Notes: generated by a model not told the origin, from the letters alone. A DNA stretch of 51,188 bases from Propionibacteriaceae bacterium (GCA_031272825.1 JAISTE010000117.1:1-51188), one strand, 5' to 3'; shown: positions 16,172 to 27,064, numbered from the stretch's first letter. Numbers and translations: made by a program.

Positions 16172-17107
16172 ATGAGTTCACCAGGTTGGTATCCGGATCC
16201 GGCAGGCACACCAGGAATGTTCCGCTTCTGGGACGGCGAGCGCTGGACGACGTCCGTCACCGCCAACCCCACCGCCCAGGGTTCCCAACCCGAAGGGCAA
16301 ACCCCAGTTCAACCGTCGGGGCCGATTACACAAAACACCAGCGCTTCCGGGTACCAGCCGATCCAGATGAGCAAGCAAACCCCGGCGTTTGAGCCCGAAC
16401 CCGAGCGCTCGACCAAGGTTTGGTGGGGTGTGCTGATCGCCATCGTGGTCGTCGTAATCGCGGTGATCGGGTTCTTTGTGCTGCGCGGGGCCACCGGCTT
16501 CGACCCCTGGGAGGATCCGGGCAAGGGCCAGCCGACCACCAACCCGTGCCCGGCTACACCCACGACCGGCTCGCCGCAAAAGCCTGAGCTCAAGGACGGG
16601 CGCATTTACGGCGGCGCGCTGTCCTACAAGCAGCTCGGCGAACCGTGGAGTGCGCCCGAAACTGAAAGCCGGTTGGCGTACAACTCCATCGCGGCCGTCC
16701 AAATGGTGCTCGATCAAGCCTCGTATGGCGGCACAGAAGGCCAGAACTGGGTGGCGTCGGTCCTTATCGCCGAGCTATTTGCAGGTGACGGATTCGGTGA
16801 TCTGCAGATGGGGGCCGAGAAGATCACCACCTGCGTGCTCGGCGAGTTCTACGGCGATACGACGCTGACGCAGGAAATCCACTCCTCGAAAGCGGTGAAG
16901 ATCTCCGGGAAGAACGCCTGGCACATCTCCATGACTTTGGGGTTTTCGATCCCGGGGCTCAACGCTACCAGCGAGGACGTCGAGCTGATCTTGGTCGAGA
17001 CGGCCGAGCTCAAGTACTCCCTTTTCTATTCCTCGGTGCCCAACACTTCCTCCTACCTGCTGCCCGATGTGCAGGAAGCCATCGATTCGCTGGAGGTCAG
17101 CAGCTAG
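16172..17107 (+). CDS. DUF2510 domain membrane protein
   Basis: A protein of 311 residues. The N-terminal DUF2510 motif is clear (GWYPDPAGTPGMFRFWDGERW). A Pro/Gln-rich cytoplasmic linker follows, then one membrane segment near residues 88-108 (GVLIAIVVVVIAVIGFFVL) and an extracytoplasmic domain of about 200 residues that I do not recognise. The topology is of a membrane-tethered extracellular protein; function unknown. Confidence 0.8.
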   Translation: MSSPGWYPDPAGTPGMFRFWDGERWTTSVTANPTAQGSQPEGQTPVQPSGPITQNTSASGYQPIQMSKQTPAFEPEPERSTKVWWGVLIAIVVVVIAVIGFFVLRGATGFDPWEDPGKGQPTTNPCPATPTTGSPQKPELKDGRIYGGALSYKQLGEPWSAPETESRLAYNSIAAVQMVLDQASYGGTEGQNWVASVLIAELFAGDGFGDLQMGAEKITTCVLGEFYGDTTLTQEIHSSKAVKISGKNAWHISMTLGFSIPGLNATSEDVELILVETAELKYSLFYSSVPNTSSYLLPDVQEAIDSLEVSS

Positions 17108-17119
17108 GCGCTGTGCTTA

Positions 17120-17125
17120 TAGGCT
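17120..17125 (+). promoter_or_regulatory. -10 box of a leaderless promoter (GDPD gene)
   Basis: TAGGCT followed by GGGGTC and the ATG at 17132. Confidence 0.45.
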
Positions 17126-17131
17126 GGGGTC

Positions 17132-18971
<1,840 letters not shown>

Positions 18972-18977
18972 GCGGTT

Positions 18978-19007
18978 TTGCTCCGACCCGCCAGGCCCGA
19001 GTAAGAT
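18978..19007 (+). promoter_or_regulatory. Promoter of the bS22 gene
   Basis: A -35 box TTGCTC, an 18 bp spacer and a -10 box TAAGAT. The leader of roughly 55 nt contains a short GCTGGC/GCCAGC hairpin and a GAAGAGG ribosome-binding site. Confidence 0.6.
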
Positions 19008-19065
19008 ACCGTACTTGGCTGGCGTGGCCAGCTTGTAAAGCACTGTTGAAAGAAGAGGTCCACTA

Positions 19066-19167
19066 GTGGGTTCGGTCATCAAGAAGCGCCGGAAGAGGAT
19101 GGCGAAGAAGAAGCACCGCAAGTTGCTCAAGCGCACTCGTATCCAGCGTCGTCGCGCCGGCCGCTAA
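19066..19167 (+). CDS. Small ribosomal subunit protein bS22 (AURKAIP1/COX24 domain)
   Basis: A 33-residue, very basic protein with a GTG start, beginning [20 protein letters not shown] and ending [11 protein letters not shown]. It matches the actinobacterial AURKAIP1/COX24-domain peptide found as bS22 in mycobacterial ribosomes. GAAGAGG lies upstream. Its TAA stop overlaps the ATG of the next gene by one base. Confidence 0.93.
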   Translation: MGSVIKKRRKRMAKKKHRKLLKRTRIQRRRAGR

Positions 19168-19817
19168 TGAGTACCGCGACAGTCCACTGTGTCCGGCACG
19201 GACAGGTGGACAACCCCGATGGCGTTATCTACGGACGTCTTCCCGGCTTCGGCCTGACCGAGCTTGGGCACCAGATGGCCGAGCGCCTCGGGGAATATTT
19301 CGCGGATCACAATCTCGTTTACCTGGTCTCCTCGCCGCTGCTGCGTGCCCAGGAGACCATCGCCCCCATCGCTGCGAAGTTCCCCGAGTTGGAAGTCGTG
19401 CTCGACGAGCGGGTCATCGAAACCGCCAACAAGTTCCAGGGCATTGATCTGGGCTGGCACTACACCAATTTGCTCAAGCCTTCGAACTTGTGGAAGCTGC
19501 ATAATCCGCTGCAGCCCAGCTGGGGTGAGCCATACCCGCAGATCGTCACCAGGATGCGCGACGCCATCAAAGATGCGGCACGCCATGCGAACGACGCCGA
19601 AGCGGTTATCGTCTCCCACGAGCTGCCGATCTTCATCACCCGCCGGGCGGTGGAGCACAAGCCGTTCATGCACGATCCGCGCAAGCGCAACACCCGGCTG
19701 GCCTCGGTAACCAGCTTCCACTACGTCAACGGCTCGCTGGTGAACATCACCTACAACGAGCCCGCCGGGGATCTGGTTCCGCACTCGAACGACAGCGGGT
19801 ATCGGCCCGGGCAGTAG
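19167..19817 (+). CDS. Histidine phosphatase family protein
   Basis: A protein of 216 residues of the phosphoglycerate-mutase-like superfamily. The catalytic phosphohistidine motif is VRHGQVDNP, and the second His lies in VIVSHELP. The substrate cannot be read from sequence. It is translationally coupled to bS22, an arrangement that recalls the GpmB-like gene near bS22 in mycobacteria. Confidence 0.85.
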   Translation: MSTATVHCVRHGQVDNPDGVIYGRLPGFGLTELGHQMAERLGEYFADHNLVYLVSSPLLRAQETIAPIAAKFPELEVVLDERVIETANKFQGIDLGWHYTNLLKPSNLWKLHNPLQPSWGEPYPQIVTRMRDAIKDAARHANDAEAVIVSHELPIFITRRAVEHKPFMHDPRKRNTRLASVTSFHYVNGSLVNITYNEPAGDLVPHSNDSGYRPGQ

Positions 19818-19848
19818 AGCGCTTGCCCGAGGCAACGAGTTCGCGTAC

Positions 19849-21252
19849 TTATCCAGCTACCACGCTCAGTTCCGGGCGTGCATGTTCGTCGTCTTGAGTA
19901 CTCCTGCGCGTGGGTGTGTTTAACCCGACGACCGCCAAAGCTTCAGTTACTGTGGCTACCTCTATAACCTTCACCCCCCTCGCCTTCACGTTCGAGCCTT
20001 TGGGAACCAGCACCAGCGAAACCCCGAGGCGCATCGCCTCGCTCACGCGCCGTTGAGCTCCCCGCACCCTGCGGACCTCTCCCGAGAGCCCAACCTCTCC
20101 CAGCGCCACCACTCGGCCAGGGAACGGCAGGTCAGCGGTAGCCGAAGCGATCGCCAGGCAGACGGCCAAGTCAGAGGCCGGATCGGAAGTGCGCGCCCCG
20201 CCAACCGTCGAGACATAAACCTCCCGGTTGCCCAGCCGCAGCCTCGCCCGCCGGGCCAAGACCGCCAGCAGCATGAGAACCCGGTTGAAGTCGAAGCCTT
20301 GAACCACGCGGCGCGGAGCCGGGTTGGCCGACGCCACCACCAGAGCCTGGAACTCGGTGAGCAGCGGACGCCGCCCTTCCAAAGAGACGGCCAGACATGA
20401 ACCCGGAGCCGCCGTGTCCGATTCCGAGACGAACAGCCCGGTGGGATCGGGAACCTCCTCCACTCCGTTCTCTGACATTTGGAAGCAGCCGATCTCGTCC
20501 GCTGGCCCGAAACGATTCTTGGAAGCACGGACGATGCGCAGATCCAGGTGCTGATCGCCCTCAAAGCTGAGCACCACATCGACCAGGTGTTCGAGTGTGC
20601 GCGGGCCCGCGACCGCCCCGTCCTTCGTGACGTGCCCAACGAGCAGCACCGGAATCGAGCGGGCGCGGGCCACCCGGCCCAGAGCCGCCGCCACCTCTTT
20701 TACTTGGGTGACGCCGCCCGGCACGCCGTCGGACCCGGGCACCGAAACCGTCTGCACCGAATCGAGGATGAGCAATTTGGGACTGAGCTGCTCCACGTGG
20801 CCGAGCACGACGTCGAGATCGTTCTCCGAAGCCAGGTACAGGTTCTCCGACAGCGCGCCGATACGCTCGGCACGCAGCCGCACCTGGGCCGCCGATTCCT
20901 CTGCCGTGACGTACAACGCCGTCAGCCCGCGCGAAGCCCAAGCCCCGGCCACCTGGAGCAGCAGCGTAGATTTCCCGACGCCGGGCTCGCCGGCCAGCAG
21001 CACCACACCCCCCGGGGTGAGGCCCTGGCCCAGCACTCGGTCGAACTCGGCCAGGCCCGTGGGCTGACCGGCTGCCTTGCGGGCGTCCACTTGAGTAATC
21101 GGGAGAGCAGACGTCAGCGGCACAGCCGCCTTCGCCGCGACCGGAGCCGCCTCCGAGACGCTGCCCCAGGCACCGCACTGCGCGCAGCGCCCGACCCACT
21201 TGGGGGCCGATGCCCCACACTCCGAACATCTGTACTGGAGAGATTTCGCCAT
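19849..21252 (-). CDS. radA: DNA repair protein RadA
   Basis: A RecA-like branch-migration ATPase of 467 residues. An N-terminal C4 zinc finger (YRCSECG then CAQCGAWG) is followed by Walker A GEPGVGKST, the RadA-specific ASKNRFGPADEIG near residue 250, and a C-terminal Lon-protease-like domain. The start at 21252 (MAKSLQYRC) fits the family. No Shine-Dalgarno sequence is seen, and TACAGT lies 7 nt upstream, so the mRNA is probably leaderless. Confidence 0.96.
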   Translation of the reverse strand: MAKSLQYRCSECGASAPKWVGRCAQCGAWGSVSEAAPVAAKAAVPLTSALPITQVDARKAAGQPTGLAEFDRVLGQGLTPGGVVLLAGEPGVGKSTLLLQVAGAWASRGLTALYVTAEESAAQVRLRAERIGALSENLYLASENDLDVVLGHVEQLSPKLLILDSVQTVSVPGSDGVPGGVTQVKEVAAALGRVARARSIPVLLVGHVTKDGAVAGPRTLEHLVDVVLSFEGDQHLDLRIVRASKNRFGPADEIGCFQMSENGVEEVPDPTGLFVSESDTAAPGSCLAVSLEGRRPLLTEFQALVVASANPAPRRVVQGFDFNRVLMLLAVLARRARLRLGNREVYVSTVGGARTSDPASDLAVCLAIASATADLPFPGRVVALGEVGLSGEVRRVRGAQRRVSEAMRLGVSLVLVPKGSNVKARGVKVIEVATVTEALAVVGLNTPTRRSTQDDEHARPELSVVAG

Positions 21253-21259
21253 GGCATGA

Positions 21260-21265
21260 ACTGTA
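21260..21265 (-). promoter_or_regulatory. -10 box of a leaderless promoter (radA)
   Basis: TACAGT on the minus strand, 7 nt before the ATG at 21252. Confidence 0.5.
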
Positions 21266-21396
21266 GGAGGGGCTTCTAACAATTTTTCGTGCGGCCGCGC
21301 TGGGCGTCGATTCGCGAAAATTCGCTGCCCATATGGGACGTGTGAACGGGAGCGCCAGCTAGCGAGTAACGTTGCACCCCGATCGAGAGGATTGCC

Positions 21397-22746
21397 ATGC
21401 GCTCATACCTGCGCATTCTTCGCATCCCAGGTGCGCTCGCATTCTCAGCTGCGGGGTTCTGGGCGCGGTTCGGCGGTGCCATGATGGGCATCGGCACAGT
21501 GCTGATGGTTAGCACGCTGTACGGTTCATATGCGCTTGCCGGAGCCCTATCGGCCACCAACGCCGCCGCATGGGCCATAGGGGCGGCAGTGCTGGCCAAC
21601 CTGGTTGACCGCTACGGGCAACGGGCCGTGATGATGCCGTCGGTCATAATCTCGGCGGTCTTCCTTACCGCATTCATTATCTTGGGTGCACTCCACGCGC
21701 CCGAATGGGCCTTATTTATTCCGACGGCGGTGTCGGGTTTTACCGGCGGAGCCCCGGGTGCGTTGGTGCGCGCGCGTTGGAACTACGTCACCCGCGATCC
21801 GCACGAACTGCACACCGCGCTTTCCTTGGAATCAACGCTCGACGAGACCACTTGGGTCTTCGGCCCAATGATCGCCACGTTCTTGTCTACGATGGTTCAC
21901 CCGGCCGCCGGGCTGATCCTGGTTTCGTTCTTCACTATCACCGGGGCGTTCTTGCTCTACTCGCAGCGCAAGACCGAGCCGCCGGCGACACTGGGGAAGA
22001 ACCGGGTGAACGGTGGGGCTCCCGCCCCGGATCAAGCCCGGGGACGGGATGGAGACCGGGGACGGAATAGCGATCGGGGACGGGATGGAGACCGGGGACG
22101 GGATGGCGAGAATGCCGGATCGGATAGCGACCAGGCCCATACCGGGCTGCTGTTGATCGCACCCGGCGTTCCGCTGCTCATCGCTACCTGCCTGCTGATC
22201 GGCTGTGTCTTCGGTGCTGCCGATGTCACCATCGTCGCAGCATCTGAAGGTATGGGAATGAAGTCGGCATCAGGGATCATCTTGGGCGTGATCGCGCTGG
22301 GATCTGCTCTTGCCGGGCTGCTGTACGGCTCCCGGCGTTGGAATATGCCCTTGCCGCAGCGTTTTGCCGTTGGCCTTGTCGCCTATGCGCTCACTGCTTG
22401 GGGTTTCTTCGGCTCTCCCAACTTGGTCGTGCTCGGCGTGATCGGTTTCGTCAACGGCTTCGCGATCGCTCCGTCACTGATCAACTGCAACGCCCTCATG
22501 CAGCGCCTGGTACCCGAGGGACGGGTGACGGAAGGGCTGAGCTGGGTGGCGACGTCGATCGGGATCGGTGCCTCCGTCGGCTCGACGCTGGCCGGCTGGC
22601 TCATCGACACTATCAGCTACTCCGCCGGATTCTTCGCGGTAGGCGCCGGCGGCATCCTCATTGCAGCGACGGCCGTGGCCACCTACCTCTACCTGAAGCG
22701 CCGACGGCTGGGAACGAAAGCGTATACCGCTCGTCAACCCCTATAG
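21397..22746 (+). CDS. MFS transporter with a repeat-derived cytoplasmic loop
   Basis: A major facilitator superfamily permease of 449 residues with about twelve hydrophobic segments; the substrate is unknown. Between the two six-helix halves (about residues 195-250) it carries an Asp/Arg/Gly-rich loop with repeats such as DRGRDGDRGRDG. That loop is encoded by a family-2 palindrome and a short tandem array (22025-22110). GAGAGGA lies upstream of the ATG. Confidence 0.85.
   Translation: MRSYLRILRIPGALAFSAAGFWARFGGAMMGIGTVLMVSTLYGSYALAGALSATNAAAWAIGAAVLANLVDRYGQRAVMMPSVIISAVFLTAFIILGALHAPEWALFIPTAVSGFTGGAPGALVRARWNYVTRDPHELHTALSLESTLDETTWVFGPMIATFLSTMVHPAAGLILVSFFTITGAFLLYSQRKTEPPATLGKNRVNGGAPAPDQARGRDGDRGRNSDRGRDGDRGRDGENAGSDSDQAHTGLLLIAPGVPLLIATCLLIGCVFGAADVTIVAASEGMGMKSASGIILGVIALGSALAGLLYGSRRWNMPLPQRFAVGLVAYALTAWGFFGSPNLVVLGVIGFVNGFAIAPSLINCNALMQRLVPEGRVTEGLSWVATSIGIGASVGSTLAGWLIDTISYSAGFFAVGAGGILIAATAVATYLYLKRRRLGTKAYTARQPL
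22025..22110. repeat. Family-2 palindrome and GGGGACGG tandem array inside the MFS gene
   Basis: A palindrome with arms CCCCGG and CCGGGG (22025-22043), followed by about four more copies of CGGGGACGG at roughly 15-18 bp spacing. The reading frame stays open throughout and the array encodes a hydrophilic loop. Confidence 0.85.
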
Positions 22747-22760
22747 AGCCCCAAAGTAAC

Positions 22761-23396
22761 TCACCCGGCCAAGCTCGCCAGAATGTTCACCAGCGTGGCC
22801 AGGAAAACCGTGCCGAATAAGAAGGCCAAGAGCGCCTGGGAGATCATGATGCGGCGCATTCTCGAGGTGGTCACCTCGGTGTCTGAGACGGCGTAGCTCA
22901 TGCCTACCGTGAACGCCACGTAGGCAAAATCCGAGTAGCGCGGGGGTTCTTCGGAGTGGAAGTTAAAGCCCTGGCCGTCCGAGTAATAGACCCTCGCGTA
23001 GCCCAGCGCGTACAGCGTGTGAATGACGGCCCAGGAGGCAATCACCGGGCAGATGGCGATAAAGGCGGACTCGGTTGGGCGATCCGAGGGCTGGGCGATC
23101 AGGAAGCCGATGCCGAACAAGCTAGCCAGCGAGGCGACCAACAGCAGTGCGTGCACTACCGGTGCCGCCGGGGCCTCGGCGGTGGCGTGAGTGCGGGTGT
23201 TGTCGGCGTCCATCGGCGACAGAGAGAGCCAGGTGGTGATGGTATAGATGAGCGAGACGACCGTCCAACCCAGCAGTACCGCATAGGCGGGTCGCCACAG
23301 GAAGAAGATCGCCGCCCCGATGGCCACCCCAATAACGCTTGAGAAGGCCAGCCTGGCCTCGGCCCGGTGGCGCCAGGGAACCGCATCGATCATCAC
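22761..23396 (-). CDS. DUF1345 family membrane protein
   Basis: A protein of 211 residues with four or five membrane segments. The DUF1345 signature is near residue 150 (YSDFAYVAFTVGMSYAVSDTEV), followed by RRIMISQALLAFLFGTVFLA. Function unknown. The start is GTG at 23396, directly before an ATG, and TAGACT lies 6 nt upstream of the GTG, so it is probably leaderless. Confidence 0.85.
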   Translation of the reverse strand: MMIDAVPWRHRAEARLAFSSVIGVAIGAAIFFLWRPAYAVLLGWTVVSLIYTITTWLSLSPMDADNTRTHATAEAPAAPVVHALLLVASLASLFGIGFLIAQPSDRPTESAFIAICPVIASWAVIHTLYALGYARVYYSDGQGFNFHSEEPPRYSDFAYVAFTVGMSYAVSDTEVTTSRMRRIMISQALLAFLFGTVFLATLVNILASLAG

Positions 23397-23402
23397 AGCG
23401 CC

Positions 23403-23408
23403 AGTCTA
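23403..23408 (-). promoter_or_regulatory. -10 box of a leaderless promoter (DUF1345 gene)
   Basis: TAGACT on the minus strand, then GGCGCT and the GTG start. Confidence 0.5.
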
Positions 23409-23424
23409 TGCGCAGTATTTATTG

Positions 23425-23460
23425 AAGATGGCCCGCATCCTTTCGGACACGGGCCATCTT
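23425..23460 (-). terminator. Strong hairpin downstream of glpT
   Basis: An 11 bp perfect stem, AAGATGGCCCG / CGGGCCATCTT, with a 14 nt loop, located 57 nt after the glpT stop. The expected T run is missing on both sides, so it may end transcription only partly or stabilise the 3' end. Confidence 0.6.
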
Positions 23461-23516
23461 GTGCCCCTATTACGATCGCGACGGGGTTACCTCAGTTCGT
23501 CCGTCGCGAAACGTCT

Positions 23517-24911
23517 CTATTTGTTGAGCTCGGCCACCTTGGCGTCGTGGGCGGCGATCAGCTTCTTTTCACGCGGGAGCACCGCGAGCAGAAGCAGGAT
23601 CGAGCCTACGACGCAGACGACGAGCATGATGTAGGCGGCATCCCAGCCCCAGTGGTCGACGATGAAGCCCACCAGCGAGGAGGCCATCGTGGCACCGAGG
23701 ACGTAGCCGAACAGGCCCGTAAAACCGGCAGAGGTACCGGCCACCTGCGGGGCGGAGAGGTCGAGGGCCTGGAGGCCAATCAGCATGACCGGGCCGTAGA
23801 TACACGCGCCCATGAGCGCAAGATAGAGCATCAGAATCCAGTACGGCGTGCCCTCCGGGGCGAGCCAGTACAGCACCAGTGCGACGCCGAACAACGCCAT
23901 GAAGAACATGCCCGTGTAGGAGCGGTTGCCCTTGAAGACGTGGTCGGAAACCCAACCGCAGATCAGCGTACCCACGATGCCGGAGAGCTCGAACAGCGAG
24001 AATCCAGCGATGCCGGAGGCGATGGAGACTCCGTGGTGCTGGGTGAGGTAGGTGGGCGTCCAGGTGGTGATGCCGTAGCGCAGTGCGTAGATAAATACGT
24101 TGGCGAGCGCCAGGTAGACCATCGTCGGGTTGAGGATCACGTGATGAAGAACGATCTTCCAGTAGGACTCCTCGGTGGCCTGCTCGCGCGAAACCTTCGG
24201 CGGGTCGTTGCGGTATTCCTCGATGGAGGGCAGGCCGACGGAGGCGGGAGTGTCGCGGATGAGGATGAAGGCGATCACAGCCACCACGATGGCGACGGTC
24301 GCGGGCACCCAGAACGCGGACTGCCACTGATCCCCGGTCGCCTGAAGAGCCCACGCGGAGAGCACGCCCAGGCCGGCGCCGCCGACGTTGTGGGCGCAGT
24401 TCCAAATCGACGTCTTCCAGCCGCGCTCATTGGTAGAGAACCAGTGCACGAGCACGCGGCCGCAGGGAGGCCAGCCCATGCCCTGGAACCAGCCGTTGAT
24501 GAACATCAAGGTGGCGAACAGGCCGATGGTGGTGGCGATGCCCGGCACGAATGCGACGATGTAGTTCACTACCGCCGAAAGCGCCAGCCCCAGCGGGAGG
24601 AAATAGCGGGCGTTGGAACGGTCGGAGACCGTCGCGGAAAAGAATTTGGAAAGCCCGTATGCGATCAGGACAGCGTTGGCGATGATACCGATCGAGGTCT
24701 TGGACAGGCCCTCGTTCTCCTGCAAAATAACGGAAACTAGCGAGACGTTATTGCGAATCAGATAGAAGGCGGCATAGCCCAGGAAGATCCCGATGAAAAC
24801 CTGGAGACGCAGTCTCGGATAGCGCCTCTTCACCTCAGCTTCGGGCAGCCTCGGGGCCGCGGGCGCGGCGGCCAGCCAGGAGAACATGCCCTGGCCACTG
24901 TTGGAATGCAT
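23517..24911 (-). CDS. glpT: Glycerol-3-phosphate transporter (organophosphate:phosphate antiporter)
   Basis: An MFS antiporter of 464 residues, collinear with E. coli GlpT. Shared blocks include AYGLSKFFSATVSDRSN, the long GWFQGMGWPPCGR, WNCAHNVGG, DTPASVGLPSIEEYRND, YALRYGITTWTPTYL and AAGFTGLFGY-like residues near the end. It imports glycerol 3-phosphate in exchange for phosphate; related hexose-phosphate or phosphoglycerate substrates cannot be excluded. AAAGGAT lies upstream of the ATG. Confidence 0.9.
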   Translation of the reverse strand: MHSNSGQGMFSWLAAAPAAPRLPEAEVKRRYPRLRLQVFIGIFLGYAAFYLIRNNVSLVSVILQENEGLSKTSIGIIANAVLIAYGLSKFFSATVSDRSNARYFLPLGLALSAVVNYIVAFVPGIATTIGLFATLMFINGWFQGMGWPPCGRVLVHWFSTNERGWKTSIWNCAHNVGGAGLGVLSAWALQATGDQWQSAFWVPATVAIVVAVIAFILIRDTPASVGLPSIEEYRNDPPKVSREQATEESYWKIVLHHVILNPTMVYLALANVFIYALRYGITTWTPTYLTQHHGVSIASGIAGFSLFELSGIVGTLICGWVSDHVFKGNRSYTGMFFMALFGVALVLYWLAPEGTPYWILMLYLALMGACIYGPVMLIGLQALDLSAPQVAGTSAGFTGLFGYVLGATMASSLVGFIVDHWGWDAAYIMLVVCVVGSILLLLAVLPREKKLIAAHDAKVAELNK

Positions 24912-24971
24912 GACGATCCTTTCGTTGATTCAATGCATGGGCGATTAACCTGGATTACGCTATATCCGTTA

Positions 24972-25007
24972 TGCACATTTTTCCAAATGCGCCTGAGAAT
25001 ATGTGCA
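24972..25007 (-). promoter_or_regulatory. Inverted repeat upstream of glpT
   Basis: Perfect 7 bp arms TGCACAT (24972-24978) and ATGTGCA (25001-25007), separated by 22 bp, in the AT-richer gap before glpT. This could be a regulator site; no regulator gene is adjacent. Confidence 0.3.
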
Positions 25008-25093
25008 AAGAGTTAGGGCACGGCGCCTGCAAATGCGAGAGGTTGCGAAATAGGTATTAGGGCGTCGGTCTTACGACATTGGTTTTAGTATCC

Positions 25094-25789
25094 CTATTTA
25101 GTCAGCTGGTTTTTATTTAGGTGTGATGTGCCATCCAGCCAGCGCACTATTACCCTTCCCGAAAATTCGTTAGCCGCGCCCGGGAGCAAATAGCAAGTGC
25201 CAGTGTTGTGGATGTCGATCCAGGTGGTGACGCCGTCGTCGGGTACCACCCAGGAGCAAAAATGCTGGATCAGGTACTGCATGAACCAGCCGTGGCTAAC
25301 GATAGCCACCACATCGTCGACGCCGTAGGCCGCGTCCAGCTCGGCGAGCAGATTACGCGCCCTCGCGGACGCCTGGGCGGGAGTCTCGAAGTCCTCGTGA
25401 TACCAGCCAGTATCGTCGGCATCCTCGGGGACGACCAGCGCCGGGTTTTCCTCGCACAGTTCAGCGGGCTGCAACCCCGGGTACGGCTCCTCGGCACCCT
25501 CACAGTTCTCCCCTGCCGCCATCACCTCGTGGAGGTCGGAGCGACCGATCGCCGGAAGGCCCAGGGCCTCGGCGATGGGAGCGCTGGTTTGCAGCGCCCG
25601 GCGCATCAGCGAGGTGTACAGCGCATCGGGTCTTGGGAGTCGGCCGTCAGAAAAGTATTTGGCAAGGGCGTTCGCCTGGGCTTGGCCCAGCTCTGTCAGG
25701 CCGGGCTCCGGGATCCGCTCGTGCCACAGGCCTTTTTCGTACAAGGTGTTGTTATGGGATTGGCCGTGGCGGATTAGAAGCAGATGCAC
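25094..25789 (-). CDS. Histidine phosphatase family protein
   Basis: A protein of 231 residues of the phosphoglycerate-mutase-like superfamily: LLLIRHGQSHNN at the N-terminus, GLTELGQAQANALAKYF, and the second catalytic His in VAIVSHGWFMQYL. The start is GTG at 25789 with AATAAT 6 nt upstream and no ribosome-binding site. It is divergent from the next gene. Confidence 0.85.
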   Translation of the reverse strand: MHLLLIRHGQSHNNTLYEKGLWHERIPEPGLTELGQAQANALAKYFSDGRLPRPDALYTSLMRRALQTSAPIAEALGLPAIGRSDLHEVMAAGENCEGAEEPYPGLQPAELCEENPALVVPEDADDTGWYHEDFETPAQASARARNLLAELDAAYGVDDVVAIVSHGWFMQYLIQHFCSWVVPDDGVTTWIDIHNTGTCYLLPGAANEFSGRVIVRWLDGTSHLNKNQLTK

Positions 25790-25795
25790 AGGGGG

Positions 25796-25801
25796 ATTAT
25801 T
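25796..25801 (-). promoter_or_regulatory. -10 box of a leaderless promoter (histidine phosphatase)
   Basis: AATAAT on the minus strand, followed by CCCCCT and the GTG at 25789. Confidence 0.45.
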
Positions 25802-25929
25802 GCACGCGGGGACTCAGAGCACGCGCAGGGGACTTGCCGTGGAGCGCTTGGTTCCCGGTTCTGGTCTGGCTTCGGCCGTCCTTGCTGGCCTGGGATGGCA
25901 TGGCAGGACAGAGCGGTAACAGCACTGAG

Positions 25930-25935
25930 TAGAAT
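25930..25935 (+). promoter_or_regulatory. -10 box of a leaderless promoter (fructosamine kinase-like)
   Basis: TAGAAT followed by 7 nt and the GTG at 25943. AGGACA, 19 bp upstream, may be the -35 box. Confidence 0.5.
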
Positions 25936-25942
25936 CCCGGGC

Positions 25943-26722
25943 GTGACGAGCGGTGAACAGACTTACGTGAAACGCAGGGCGAACGCGTCCCCCGGATTCT
26001 TCGACGCCGAGGCCGCCGGGCTCGAATGGCTGCGGGTACCGGGCGGGGTGTCGATCGTCGATGTGCTGGCTCACGATCAAAGCTCGATAACGCTGGCTTT
26101 CGTGGACACCGTCGCCCCGACCCGCCGGGCCGCCGAGGAGTTTGGGGCAGCGCTGGCCCGCACCCACGATGCCGGGGCCAAGTTTTTCGGTGCCGGGCCG
26201 TACGATCTGGGCAAGCCCTTGCGCGTCGGCAACGCCGATCTGCCCATGCCAAGTGCTCCCCCTGACTCTTGGGGCGATTTCTATGCCGACTACCGGATTT
26301 CCCCATACGTTCGCAAAGGCCGGGCCCTGGGCGAGTTCGACAACTCAGACCTTGAGGTTTTCGAGCGTTTGACGTCGGCATTGAAGGAGGGGCGTTGGAA
26401 CGACGGCGCTCCCCCGGCCCGCTTACATGGCGATTTGTGGGCGGGCAACGTCCTCTACGACGCCCGCGGCGCGGTTCTCATCGACCCGCTGGCCCACGGC
26501 GGGCACCGGATCACCGATCTGGCGATGCTCGATCTATTCGGCATCGACTATGAGGAGACGATCTTTGCGGCCTACGAACGCGAGAGCAGCTGGCTGCCAG
26601 ACGGGTGGCGTCGGCTCATCCCGTTGCACCAAGTGCACCCCCTGCTGGTGCACACGATGCTGTTCGGGGGCGGGTACGCAGGGGCCGCGGTGCGCGCGGC
26701 TCAGCGGGCGCTGCGGGTTTGA
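25943..26722 (+). CDS. Fructosamine/ketosamine kinase family protein
   Basis: A protein of 259 residues with a protein-kinase-like fold. The catalytic block is RLHGDLWAGNVLYD followed by VLIDPLAHGGHRITDLAML, as in fructosamine-3-kinase relatives that phosphorylate sugar-amine adducts for removal. The GTG at 25943 is preferred because it sits 7 nt after TAGAAT; the frame is open 53 codons further upstream without support. Confidence 0.85.
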   Translation: MTSGEQTYVKRRANASPGFFDAEAAGLEWLRVPGGVSIVDVLAHDQSSITLAFVDTVAPTRRAAEEFGAALARTHDAGAKFFGAGPYDLGKPLRVGNADLPMPSAPPDSWGDFYADYRISPYVRKGRALGEFDNSDLEVFERLTSALKEGRWNDGAPPARLHGDLWAGNVLYDARGAVLIDPLAHGGHRITDLAMLDLFGIDYEETIFAAYERESSWLPDGWRRLIPLHQVHPLLVHTMLFGGGYAGAAVRAAQRALRV

Positions 26723-26892
26723 TTGGTGAGCGAATCCGCTGCTTTGACTGGTTGGCTTGTAGGTGCCGCCTCTTTACTGTAGCCAGCGGCGTTGATAGCC
26801 GCCGGGGCGAGCAGCGCTAGGCCGAGCGCTAACACGATAACTGCGCTGGCCGTCGCCACTCGGTATCTCGTCACCCTCCTGTTTATCGCCAT
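26701..26892 (-). CDS. Possible small exported peptide, 63 residues
   Basis: The frame begins MAINRRVTRYRV, followed by a hydrophobic core (VIVLALGLALLAPAAINA) and a hydrophilic tail, like a signal peptide or single anchor. GAGGAG lies 7 nt before the ATG. It overlaps the end of the convergent kinase gene by 22 bp. No family is recognised. Apart from it, the gap 26723-27076 holds only the antitoxin promoter. Confidence 0.3.
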   Translation of the reverse strand: MAINRRVTRYRVATASAVIVLALGLALLAPAAINAAGYSKEAAPTSQPVKAADSLTNQTRSAR

Positions 26893-27064
26893 CGCCTCGC
26901 TCCTCACCGGGGTACTCGGGGTAGTCCTTCATTGGCCCTGCCACAGGGCCCACGCCATCGCCTCTATGCCTATAAGAGTCGGGAGGAGGGGAATTTGTGA
27001 AAGCGAATGGGCACGTCTACCGACCAATATTGAGGCAACCCTGGATTCCCAATCCTCCCGCCGG

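Noticed and set aside
23367..24740. A 457-codon plus-strand frame opposite glpT
   Set aside because: GlpT on the minus strand is certain and the antisense product is low-complexity hydrophilic.
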